From: Pseudomonadota bacterium
GTDB taxonomy: Bacteria > Pseudomonadota > Alphaproteobacteria > Azospirillales > Azospirillaceae
Direction: 5' to 3'
Assembly (NCBI GenBank): GCA_023412175.1
Contig: JAEYOB010000226.1
Span: forward strand, 1 to 6,102
Length of the DNA stretch: 6,102 nucleotides
Shown: positions 1 to 5,817 of the stretch, in pieces
How positions within the stretch are numbered: the stretch's first letter is position 1
How the letters are laid out: the number at the start of each line of letters is the position of its first letter
Notes under the pieces: model-generated
The model's input: only the letters and a program-made list of their open reading frames with translations
Told to the model about the DNA's origin: nothing
The model's database searches: none
Translations under genes and position numbers: made by a program

Positions 1-102
1 TGCCCGCTGCTGGTGAAGTACGTCGAGGCCGGCTGGGTCGGCCGCAAGGTCGGCCGTGGCTTCTACGACTACTCGAAGACGCCCCCAGTCCCCACCCGCT
101 GA
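1..102 (+). CDS. 3-hydroxybutyryl-CoA dehydrogenase, C-terminal end (5' partial)
   Basis: The first 33 codons, read in frame 1 from the window edge to TGA at 100-102, are the end of a 3-hydroxyacyl-CoA dehydrogenase. Visible is the family's closing motif: a VEAGWVGRKVGRGFYDY stretch (residues 8-24 of the fragment) followed by a short Pro/Thr tail. In this family the GRK.GRGFY(D/E)Y segment lies at the end of the C-terminal helical dimerisation domain, after the NAD-binding Rossmann domain, which is outside the window. The enzyme interconverts acetoacetyl-CoA and 3-hydroxybutyryl-CoA in the cytoplasm, in butanoate, PHB or fatty-acid metabolism. The short single-domain type (about 290 aa) is inferred, because a multifunctional FadB/FadJ would normally not end this way. 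A strong hairpin lies directly downstream, so this gene ends its transcription unit. Chain-length preference cannot be judged from the fragment. Confidence 0.85.
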   Translation, partial: CPLLVKYVEAGWVGRKVGRGFYDYSKTPPVPTR

Positions 103-128
103 GGCGGGGCCCACGGCTCATCCAGGCG

Positions 129-159
129 AACCCGCTCCGGGCAACCGGGGCGGGTTTTC
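129..159 (+). terminator. Rho-independent terminator after the dehydrogenase gene
   Basis: A 12-bp stem pairs 129-140 with 145-156 around a GCAA tetraloop (141-144), with one G-T wobble (136/149). The run TTTT (155-158) closes the 3' arm and continues past it, giving a short U tract. It begins 26 bases after the stop codon of the preceding gene. The stable GNRA-type loop, GC-rich stem and U tract fit an intrinsic terminator on the plus strand. Confidence 0.85.
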
Positions 160-206
160 CGTTTTCGGGAACCGCCCCGCCCGTCTCCTTGTTCGCCCTG
201 GAAAAC

Positions 207-213
207 GAGGAGA
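207..213 (+). promoter_or_regulatory. Ribosome binding site fixing the DUF4142 start
   Basis: GAGGAGA sits 8 bases before the ATG at 222. The frame is also open upstream to a TTG at 189, but that codon has no purine-rich site before it. Starting at 222 also places the hydrophobic signal peptide directly at the N-terminus. Together these decide the start. Confidence 0.75.
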
Positions 214-221
214 CCCCGCCG

Positions 222-815
222 ATGTGGCGCCCCGCCGCCCTGTTCCTGGCGCTCGCCTGCGCCGCGCCGGCCCTGGCCAGCTCGCTCGAAGAGCTGAGCT
301 TACGGGAGCGAAACTTCCTGAACGAAGCGGCGATCCTCAACCTCACGGAAATGCACGCCGGCAAGCTGGCCGAGGACATGGCGGAGAGCGAGGTCGTGCG
401 CGATTTGGCGCGGCGAATCGCCGACCGGCACGCCGCCGCGCACGAGCGTCTGCGTGCCATCGCCCAGAAGCACGGCGCCCCCCTGCCCACCGGTCTGGAC
501 GCGCCGACGCGTGAGCAGATCGGCGAGATGCAGACCTTCTCCGGCCCGGCCTTCGACCGCTACTTCCTGGCCTTCCAGGAGGAGACCCATGCCCGCGCGC
601 TCAAGCTGTTCGACGCCCAAGCGGCCTATGGAGGGGACGAGGGGCTGAGCCATTACGCCGAAACGACCCTCGGCATGCTGGGCGACCATCTCCGCACGAT
701 CGAGGCGACGACCGCAGCCATTGCGCGCGAACAGACGCAGACCCAGGCCCCGCATACTCTCGACCCCCGGCTCCACAACCCGCAGTCGGCAGAGCAGCCG
801 GAGCGCGGACCGTAA
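222..815 (+). CDS. Secreted DUF4142 (ferritin-like fold) protein
   Basis: A 197-aa exported protein of the DUF4142 family, whose biochemical role is not established. Residues 1-19 are a Sec signal peptide (Arg at 3, hydrophobic core 5-15, likely cleavage ALA|SS after residue 19), so the product is probably periplasmic. The mature part shows the family layout of four amphipathic helices: the opening FLNEAAILNLTEMHAGKLAE (32-51), DRHAAAHERL (68-77), GPAFDRYFLAFQEETHARAL (108-127) and the final GDHLRTIE helix (154-161). The recurring acidic and His residues (E43, H45, H70, H74, E121, H123, H156) are where family members resemble ferritin-like four-helix bundles; metal binding is inference only. 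The tail (171-197) is Gln/Pro-rich and looks disordered. The gene stands alone between a terminator and a 114-bp intergenic region. DUF4142 proteins are often linked to stress or envelope functions, but nothing here proves this. Confidence 0.85.
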   Translation: MWRPAALFLALACAAPALASSLEELSLRERNFLNEAAILNLTEMHAGKLAEDMAESEVVRDLARRIADRHAAAHERLRAIAQKHGAPLPTGLDAPTREQIGEMQTFSGPAFDRYFLAFQEETHARALKLFDAQAAYGGDEGLSHYAETTLGMLGDHLRTIEATTAAIAREQTQTQAPHTLDPRLHNPQSAEQPERGP

Positions 816-929
816 GCCACCGCGCGAACGAAACCCTGCTATGTTCCTGCTTCCATTGCTCCTTTCGAGACGCTAACGATAGCCTTTCGGTACAAAACAA
901 TCCCAATACGAAATCCAGGGAGATGCACC
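816..929 (+). promoter_or_regulatory. Probable promoter/operator region of the TRAP binding-protein gene
   Basis: This 114-bp gap is visibly richer in A+T than its surroundings, especially 886-915. A weak sigma-70-like pair can be proposed: TTGCTC (856-861) with ATAGCC (879-884), 17-bp spacing; neither box is close to consensus. The pentamer TTTCG or its complement CGAAA occurs four times (829-833, 863-867, 885-889, 909-913). Two of these are within a 7-bp direct repeat CCTTTCG spaced 22 bp, about two helical turns, which could be operator half-sites. The ribosome binding site AGGGAGA (917-923) lies 6 bases before the ATG. The promoter must lie in this region if the gene has its own; the exact boxes are uncertain. 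Confidence 0.35.
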
Positions 930-2024
930 ATGAGGCGCAGGGATCTTTTGAAGGCCACCGGAGCCGGGCTCGCCGCCGCCGGCGTCGCCGCTCCGGCCAT
1001 CGCGCAGACGCAGCCCGCCATCCAGTGGCGCCTGGCGTCGAGCTTCCCGAAGAGCACCGACATCCTGTTCGGCACGTCGGAGATGATCGCCAAGCGCGTC
1101 TCCGAAGCCACCGACGGCAAGTTCCAGATCCGCCCGTTCGCGTCGGGTGAGATCGTTCCGCCGCTCCAGGTCATGGACGCTGTGTCGAACGGCACCGTCC
1201 AGTGCGGCCACACCTGCGGCTACTATTACGTCGGCAAGGACCCGGTCTACGCCTTCGACACGGCCGTTCCCTTCGGCCCGAACGCCCGCCAGCAGAACTC
1301 CTGGTTCCAGTACGGCGGCGGCCGCGAGGTGATGCGCGAGGTCTTCAAGGCCGTCAACATCGTCCAGTTCCCGGCCGGCAACACCGGCGTGCAGATGGGC
1401 GGCTGGTTCCGCAAGGAAGTCAAGTCGCTGGCCGACCTCCAGGGCCTGAAGATGCGCATCGCCGGCATCACCGGCCAGATCATGACGAAGATGGGTGTTA
1501 CGCCCCAGCAGCTTGCCGGCGCCGACGTCTACCCGGCGCTGGAGAAGGGCACCATCGACGCCACCGAGTTCGTCGGCCCGTACGACGATGAGAAGCTCGG
1601 CTTCGTGACGGTGGCCAAGTACTACTACTCGCCCGGCTGGTGGGAAGGCGGTCCGCAGGTCTCGCTCTACGTCAACAACGACGAGTTCGAGAAGCTGCCG
1701 AAGGCCTATCAGGCGATCCTGGAGGCCGCCTGCGCCGAGGCCAACAGCGCCATGACCGCGCGCTACGACGCCGAGAACGCCCGCGCGCTGAAGCGTCTCG
1801 TCGGCAAGGGCGCGCAGCTGCGCACCTTCCCGCGCGAGATCATGGAGGCCGGCCACAAGCACGCCTTCGAGCTGTACGACGAGATCGCCAGCAAGAACGC
1901 CCAGTTCAAGACGGTCTACGAGAGCTGGAAGAACTTCCTCGACGAGGCCCAGCTCTGGTGGCGCGTGGCCGAGCTGCCCTACGACAACTTCGTCCAGGTC
2001 GCCGGCACCAAGAAGAAGGGCTGA
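930..2024 (+). CDS. TRAP transporter periplasmic solute-binding protein (DctP family)
   Basis: A 364-aa periplasmic receptor of a tripartite (TRAP) secondary transporter, which delivers organic acids to a DctQ/DctM-type permease. The N-terminus is a twin-arginine signal (R3-R4-D-L-L-K8, hydrophobic 11-23, cleavage AIA|QT after residue 25), so it is likely exported folded by Tat. The mature protein has DctP hallmarks: GEIVPPLQVMDAVSNGTV (73-90), PAGNTGVQMGGWF (148-160), GLKMRIAG (172-179) with R176 as the family's carboxylate-binding arginine, GTIDATEFVGPY (207-218) and a Trp/Tyr-rich YYYSPGWWEGG (231-241). These resemble the alpha-keto acid/lactate subgroup (TakP of Rhodobacter sphaeroides, TTHA0766), as recalled. 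E213-F214 falls where I recall Glu-Trp contributing to the cation site, so a Trp-to-Phe change is possible. A monocarboxylic 2-oxo or 2-hydroxy acid is the best ligand guess. No permease gene is adjacent. The start is supported by AGGGAGA 6 bases upstream. Confidence 0.93.
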   Translation: MRRRDLLKATGAGLAAAGVAAPAIAQTQPAIQWRLASSFPKSTDILFGTSEMIAKRVSEATDGKFQIRPFASGEIVPPLQVMDAVSNGTVQCGHTCGYYYVGKDPVYAFDTAVPFGPNARQQNSWFQYGGGREVMREVFKAVNIVQFPAGNTGVQMGGWFRKEVKSLADLQGLKMRIAGITGQIMTKMGVTPQQLAGADVYPALEKGTIDATEFVGPYDDEKLGFVTVAKYYYSPGWWEGGPQVSLYVNNDEFEKLPKAYQAILEAACAEANSAMTARYDAENARALKRLVGKGAQLRTFPREIMEAGHKHAFELYDEIASKNAQFKTVYESWKNFLDEAQLWWRVAELPYDNFVQVAGTKKKG

Positions 2025-2035
2025 TCCCTGCTTCC

Positions 2036-2062
2036 CCCTCCCCCGGCGCGGCCGGGGGAGGG
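2036..2062. terminator. Hairpin between convergent genes (TRAP binding protein and tlpA)
   Basis: A perfect 12-bp GC-rich stem (2036-2047 with 2051-2062) around a GCG loop lies in the 42 bp between the two facing stop codons. On the plus strand it is followed by TCGTTC, only weakly U-rich. On the minus strand no U run follows, and the sequence just before the stem is GTGAACGACC. It probably works as the terminator of the plus-strand gene, and possibly in both directions, without a classical U tract. Confidence 0.6.
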
Positions 2063-2066
2063 TCGT

Positions 2067-2699
2067 TCACCCGCCCGTCCGCACCATGCCGCTGTCGCGC
2101 GCCGGACCGCGGCTTCCGCCGATCTGTTTGCGCAGGAAGGCGACGACCTCCGGCGAATCCCACGCCACCTCGCCCTCGACGCGGCCCAGCTCCTGGCCGT
2201 CCGGGCTGATCAGCAGCGTCGTCGGCAGGCCGCGCGGCCCCAGGGCGCTCATCGACGCGTTCGGCGGATCCAGGTATAGCCCCAGGTTCTGGACGCCGAG
2301 CTTCTTCAGGAACGGCTCGACCGTATCGCGCCCGCCGCGGTCCACCGACAGCGCCACCACCTGGAAGTCGCTTCCGCCCAGCATCGCCTGCAAACGGTCC
2401 AGCGACGGCATCTCCTTGACGCACGGCGCGCACCACGTCGCCCACAGGTTGAGCAGCACCGTCCGCCCGGCGAAGTCCGACAGGTCGGTCTTGCGGCCTT
2501 CGCCGTCCACGAACGCGAAGGGCTTGATCGGCTTCGCCTCGCCTCCCTTGAAACGGTCGATCCCGGCGACCGGGACGGCCTTCGATTCGCCCCCCAGCAC
2601 GATCACCTCCGGCGCCTGCACGCCGGCGCGGCCCAGCCCTGTCCACGCCGCGACACCAAGGATCACACAAAAGATTGCGACCGCCACAAAAGTCCGCAT
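2067..2699 (-). CDS. tlpA: TlpA-like membrane-anchored thiol-disulfide reductase
   Basis: A 210-aa thioredoxin-fold protein of the TlpA/ResA/DsbE class. Residues 4-19 form one hydrophobic segment, an uncleaved signal anchor that places the domain in the periplasm. The thioredoxin domain spans about 58-195: [20 protein letters not shown] (65-84), then W89-C90-A-P-C93, the redox-active pair with the WCAPC spacing usual in TlpA, then [10 protein letters not shown] (114-123), the cis-proline P159 in GLPTTLLI (157-164), and GEVAWDSP (176-183). In Bradyrhizobium, TlpA reduces thiols of copper-site proteins (ScoI, CoxB) for cytochrome oxidase assembly; the same role is inferred here, while cytochrome c maturation (CcmG-like) is the alternative. 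The ATG at 2699-2697 is preceded by GAGGA (complement of 2708-2712) with 8-base spacing. The gene is divergent from argH, an order seen in other Alphaproteobacteria. The C-terminal tail (196-210) is Gly/Arg-rich. Confidence 0.9.
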   Translation of the reverse strand: MRTFVAVAIFCVILGVAAWTGLGRAGVQAPEVIVLGGESKAVPVAGIDRFKGGEAKPIKPFAFVDGEGRKTDLSDFAGRTVLLNLWATWCAPCVKEMPSLDRLQAMLGGSDFQVVALSVDRGGRDTVEPFLKKLGVQNLGLYLDPPNASMSALGPRGLPTTLLISPDGQELGRVEGEVAWDSPEVVAFLRKQIGGSRGPARDSGMVRTGG

Positions 2700-3065
2700 A
2701 ACTACCGTCCTCGCACCATCAGCCGAACAAGCTTATCCATGAGCGCCGAAAGCCCCAAGACCCCGAATGCCTCCCCGGCCCCCACCGCCAGCCAGATGTG
2801 GGGCGGACGCTTCGCCCGTGGTCCGGCCGCGATCATGGAGAGGATCAACGTCTCCATCGATTTCGACAAGCGCCTTGCCGACCAGGACATCGCCGGCTCG
2901 AAGGCGCACGCCGCCATGCTGGCGAAGCAGGGCATCATCACCCAGGCCGACGCCGACGCCATCCGTAGCGGTCTCGACGGGGTGAAGCAAGAGATCGACT
3001 CCGGCGCCTTCGTCTTCAAGACGGAGCTGGAGGAAATCCACATGACCGTCGAGGCGCGGCTCGCC

Positions 3066-3068
3066 TAA
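3066..3068 (+). other. Premature ochre codon in argH
   Basis: TAA follows the codons for EARLA and precedes those for [12 protein letters not shown]. All three reading-frame relations (length, motif spacing and downstream frame) are preserved across it. The residue expected from the family is Glu, whose GAA codon differs by one base. The next in-frame start-like codon, GTG at 3123, lies beyond the HTGRSRND loop and would give an inactive C-terminal fragment. Confidence 0.9.
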
Positions 3069-4146
3069 CTCGTCGGCGAGCCGGCCAAGCGCCTGCACAC
3101 CGGCCGCTCACGCAACGACCAGGTGGCGACCGACTTCAAGCTGTGGGTGCGCGACGCCATCGACCGCATGGAGGCCGGCCTCACCGCGCTCCAGGCGGCG
3201 CTGATCGACCTCGCCGAGAAGCACGCCGACACGGTGATGCCCGGCTTCACGCACCTCCAGGCCGCCCAGCCGGTGACCTTCGGCCATCACCTGCTGGCCT
3301 ATGTCGAGATGCTGGGCCGCGACCGCGGCCGCTTCCGCGACGCCCGCGCCCGCCTCAACGAGTGCCCCCTCGGCTCCGCCGCGCTGGCCGGCACGCCGTT
3401 CCCGCTCGACCGCCACATGACCGCTCAGGCGCTGGGCTTCGACCGGCCGACGGCCAATTCGCTGGACGGCGTGTCCGACCGCGACTTCGCGCTGGAGTAT
3501 CTGGGCGCCGCCGCGATCTGCGCCGTGCACCTCACCCGCTTCGCGGAGGAGATCGTGCTGTGGTGCTCCGACCAGTTCCGCTTCATCCGGCTGTCGGACG
3601 CCTTCACCACCGGCTCCTCGATCATGCCGCAGAAGAAAAATCCCGACGCTGCCGAACTGGTGCGCGCCAAGGCGGGCCGCGTGGTCGGCGCGCTGAACGG
3701 CCTGCTGATGGTGATGAAGGGCCTGCCGCTCGCCTATTCCAAGGACATGCAGGAGGACAAGGTGCCGGTCTTCGAGACCGACGACACCCTGGCCCTCTGC
3801 GTCGCCGCCATGGAAGGCATGGTGCGCGACATGACGCCGAAGCCTGAGGCCATGCGCGAGGCGGCCGAGCGCGGCTTCCTCACCGCCACCGATCTGGCCG
3901 ACTGGCTGGTGCGGGTGCTGGGCATGCCGTTCCGCGAGGCGCACCACGTCACCGGCCGCGCCGTCAAGCTGGCCGAGAACAAGGGCGTCAAGCTGTCCGG
4001 GCTGTCGCTTGAGGAGATGCGGTCCATCGAGCCGCGCATCACCGAGGAGGTGTTCCAGGTGCTCACCGTCGAAGCGTCCGTCGCCAGCCGCATGAGCTTC
4101 GGCGGCACCGCCCCCACCCGCGTGCGCGAAGCCGTCAAGGCGGCCC

Positions 4147-4151
4147 GGGAG
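4147..4151 (+). promoter_or_regulatory. Ribosome binding site within argH for the overlapping lipoprotein gene
   Basis: GGGAG ends 8 bases before the GTG start at 4160, inside the last codons of argH. It supports the unusual GTG start that overlaps the argH TGA stop and so the small gene being translated by coupling. Confidence 0.6.
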
Positions 4152-4159
4152 CGCTTCCT

Positions 4160-4351
4160 GTGAGCCGCCGCCACTCGGTCGGTCTGGCGCTGGCCGTCAC
4201 GTTCGCCCTGGCGCTGTCCGGCTGCGGCAAGAAGCCGAAGACCGTGGACGCCCCGCAGGGTAAGGAAGCCGACCGCTTCCCGCAGGTCTACCCGAACCCG
4301 GCCCTCGATCCCCAGCCGGGCCAGCCCGCGCCCGGAGTGAAGTTCCCATGA
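4160..4351 (+). CDS. Small LptM/LppL-like outer-membrane lipoprotein
   Basis: A 63-aa lipoprotein precursor starting at GTG, overlapping the argH stop by four bases (GTGA) and the lysA start by four (ATGA, 4348-4351). The lipoprotein signal is clear: Arg residues at 3-4, hydrophobic 7-19, lipobox L19-S20-G21-C22, with lipidation expected at C22. The residues after C22 (GKKPK, so no Asp at +2) favour the outer membrane. The mature chain is only about 42 residues, rich in Pro, Gln and Lys, ending in a VYPNP...PGV repeat-like tail, with no fold evident. Position and form match the small lipoprotein upstream of lysA or dapF in many Proteobacteria (LppL in Pseudomonas, YifL/LptM in E. coli). E. 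coli LptM helps mature the LptD-LptE lipopolysaccharide translocon. The typical motif after Cys is G.KGPL; here it is GKKPKT, so the assignment is by context and architecture and the function is inferred. Confidence 0.75.
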   Translation: MSRRHSVGLALAVTFALALSGCGKKPKTVDAPQGKEADRFPQVYPNPALDPQPGQPAPGVKFP

Positions 4352-5613
4352 ACCCGTTCACCTACCGCGACGGCGTGCTGCATGCCGAGGGCGTTCCCCT
4401 CCCGGCCATCGCGGCCGAGGTCGGCACGCCCTTCTACTGCTACTCGACGGCGGCACTGATCGCCAACTACCGTGCCTACGCGGGGGCGTTCGAGGGGCAG
4501 GACGCCGGCGTCTGCTATGCGCTGAAGGCGAACTCGAACCTCGCCGTGGTGCGCACGCTGGCCCAGCAGGGCGCCGGCGCCGACGTGGTGTCCGAGGGCG
4601 AGATGCGCCGCGCGCTGGCCGCCGGGGTGCCGGCGAACCGCATCGTCTTCTCCGGTGTCGGCAAGACCCGCGAGGAGATGCGGGCGGCGCTGGAGGCCGG
4701 CATCTACCAGCTCAACGTCGAGTCCGTACCGGAGTTGGAGGCGCTGAGCGAAGTGGCCTCGTCGCTGGGCGTCGAGGCGCCCATCGCCATCCGCGTCAAC
4801 CCGGACGTGGACGCCAAGACGCATGCCAAGATCGCCACCGGCAAGAAGGAAAACAAGTTCGGCATCGACTGGGACCACGCCCGCGAGGTCTATGCCAGGG
4901 CCGCCGCCCTGCCCGGCATCCGGCCGCTGGGCATCGCGGTGCACATCGGCTCCCAGCTCACCGACCTGGCGCCGTTCCGCGCCGCCTTCGAGCGGGTGGT
5001 GGAACTGCTGCATGCTCTGCGCGCCGACGGCATCGACATCCAGCGCCTCGACCTCGGCGGCGGCATCGGCATCCGCTACCGCGACGAGACGCCGCCGGAC
5101 CTGAACGAGTACGCCGGCATGGTGCGCTCGATCACCGGCAACCTCGGCTGCCACGTGACGCTGGAGCCCGGCCGCGCGCTGGTCGGCAACGCCGGCATCC
5201 TGGTCTCCAAGGTGGTCTATCTGAAGCACGGGCTGGCCCGCCGCTTCCTGATCGTCGACGCGGCGATGAACGACCTGATCCGCCCGTCGCTGTACGACGC
5301 CTACCACGCCATCAAGGCGGTGGCGGAACCCGCGGCGGACGTCGAGCCGGTGACCGTGGACGTGGTCGGCCCGGTGTGCGAGAGCGGCGACACCTTCGCG
5401 CTCCAGCGCCCGCTGCCGCCGCTGAAGGCGGACGATCTGGTGGCCTTCTGCTCCGCCGGGGCGTACGGCGCGGTGATGGCCTCGACCTACAACACCCGGC
5501 CGCTGGCGCCCGAGGTGCTGGTCAACGGCGACGCCTTCGCCGTGGTCCGCCCCCGCCCGAAGATCGAGGACCTGCTGGGCCTCGACCGCGTGCCGGAGTG
5601 GCTGGGGAAATAG
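4348..5613 (+). CDS. lysA: Diaminopimelate decarboxylase
   Basis: A 421-aa PLP enzyme that decarboxylates meso-diaminopimelate to L-lysine in the cytoplasm, the last step of lysine synthesis. It has the fold type III (alanine racemase-like) barrel and a C-terminal beta domain. Visible landmarks: YALKAN with the PLP lysine K60, ADVVSEGE (78-85), VNPDVDAKTHAKIATG (150-165), KFGID (170-174), HIGSQ with H199, GGG (237-239) binding PLP phosphate, LEPGR (272-276), CESGD (344-348) with the partner-subunit catalytic C344, and GAYG...YNTRP (371-385). Length and motif order are normal for LysA, and nothing suggests ornithine or arginine decarboxylase, since CESGD and EPGR are as in LysA. The ATG overlaps the lipoprotein stop by four bases and follows GGAGTGA (4334-4340) at 7-base spacing, so translation is coupled to the upstream genes. 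It may therefore depend on transcription through argH. Confidence 0.97.
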   Translation: MNPFTYRDGVLHAEGVPLPAIAAEVGTPFYCYSTAALIANYRAYAGAFEGQDAGVCYALKANSNLAVVRTLAQQGAGADVVSEGEMRRALAAGVPANRIVFSGVGKTREEMRAALEAGIYQLNVESVPELEALSEVASSLGVEAPIAIRVNPDVDAKTHAKIATGKKENKFGIDWDHAREVYARAAALPGIRPLGIAVHIGSQLTDLAPFRAAFERVVELLHALRADGIDIQRLDLGGGIGIRYRDETPPDLNEYAGMVRSITGNLGCHVTLEPGRALVGNAGILVSKVVYLKHGLARRFLIVDAAMNDLIRPSLYDAYHAIKAVAEPAADVEPVTVDVVGPVCESGDTFALQRPLPPLKADDLVAFCSAGAYGAVMASTYNTRPLAPEVLVNGDAFAVVRPRPKIEDLLGLDRVPEWLGK

Positions 5614-5817
5614 GCGCCAGCCGCAAGCCCTTTGGATAGCTGCCGTAAGGGAACCATCGCCGATTGTCGGTCCGGCCATATTTTGGTCATGGACACATGG
5701 TTCGGTGGGAGACTGACCGAACGTCCGGCGGAAACCGGCGTGGGACAGCCTATATCCTGACGAGACCCGGCCTCGCCGACATGATCCCGGCCGGTGTCGA
5801 CGGCAGCGGAGTGCGGC
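5614..5817 (+). promoter_or_regulatory. Intergenic region before the DUF4175 gene, probable promoter
   Basis: This 204-bp gap has no supportable ORF of its own. Just after lysA, 5-bp arms CCCTT (5628-5632) and AAGGG (5647-5651) could form a weak hairpin without a U tract. CTATAT (5750-5755) resembles the -10 element of alphaproteobacterial housekeeping promoters, but the bases 17-18 bp upstream do not resemble a -35 box. An AT-rich patch (5677-5690) is a second possible core. The ribosome binding site is AGCGGAG (5805-5811), 6 bases before the ATG at 5818. A gap of this size suggests the downstream gene has its own promoter, but readthrough from lysA is not excluded. Confidence 0.3.
5700..5722. 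repeat. 7-bp inverted repeat upstream of the DUF4175 gene
   Basis: GTTCGGT (5700-5706) and ACCGAAC (5716-5722) are perfect inverted arms separated by 9 bases. The centre-to-centre distance is 16 bp, near one and a half helical turns. No U tract follows, so a terminator role is unlikely; an operator or a small mRNA hairpin is possible. Confidence 0.45.

Larger units (their letters stand above)
2739..4163 (+). pseudogene. argH: Argininosuccinate lyase interrupted by an in-frame TAA at codon 110
   Basis: The full frame is 474 codons plus stop, the usual ArgH length, and encodes the cytoplasmic enzyme that splits argininosuccinate into arginine and fumarate. The N-terminal part has MWGGRF (20-25), [11 protein letters not shown] (51-61) and [12 protein letters not shown] (98-109). 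Codon 110 (3066-3068) is TAA, and reading resumes in the same frame with [20 protein letters not shown] (111-130), the ArgH-specific HTGRSRND substrate loop. Further on are the catalytic-region THLQ (171-174) and the fumarate-lyase signature [11 protein letters not shown] (292-302) with its mobile-loop serines. Family members read ARLAEL at this point, so one G-to-T change (GAA to TAA) explains the stop; no indel is needed. Nothing else is decayed, which fits a sequencing error or a very recent mutation. If real, the 109-aa product lacks all catalytic elements. No Shine-Dalgarno site is visible before the ATG, unlike the neighbouring genes. The end overlaps the next gene by GTGA. Confidence 0.92.

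Noticed and set aside
222..262. Lipobox in the DUF4142 signal (LALAC at residues 9-13)
   Set aside because: Cys13 comes too early, only 12 residues precede it, and position -3 is Ala where Leu is expected. The ALA|SS signal-peptidase I site after residue 19 fits better.
873..1862. Minus-strand open frame opposite the TRAP binding protein (329 codons)
   Set aside because: It shows no recognisable domain, has Leu/Gly/Arg/Asp-biased shadow composition, and fully overlaps a well-supported gene.
3066..3068. Programmed recoding (readthrough, selenocysteine or pyrrolysine) at the argH TAA
   Set aside because: TAA is not a selenocysteine or pyrrolysine codon, no conserved ArgH uses recoding here, and no special downstream structure is evident. 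A one-base change from GAA is simpler.
3060..3125. Frameshift splitting argH into two genes
   Set aside because: The sequence before and after the stop is in the same frame and motif spacing matches the family, so there is a substitution but no indel.
3108..3947. Minus-strand open frame opposite argH (279 codons)
   Set aside because: It is the mirror image of the ArgH coding bias, with no family motif and no ribosome binding site noted.
5676..5686. CCATATTTTGG, resembling a CArG box
   Set aside because: That motif belongs to eukaryotic MADS-box regulation. Here it is simply an AT-rich patch in a bacterial spacer.
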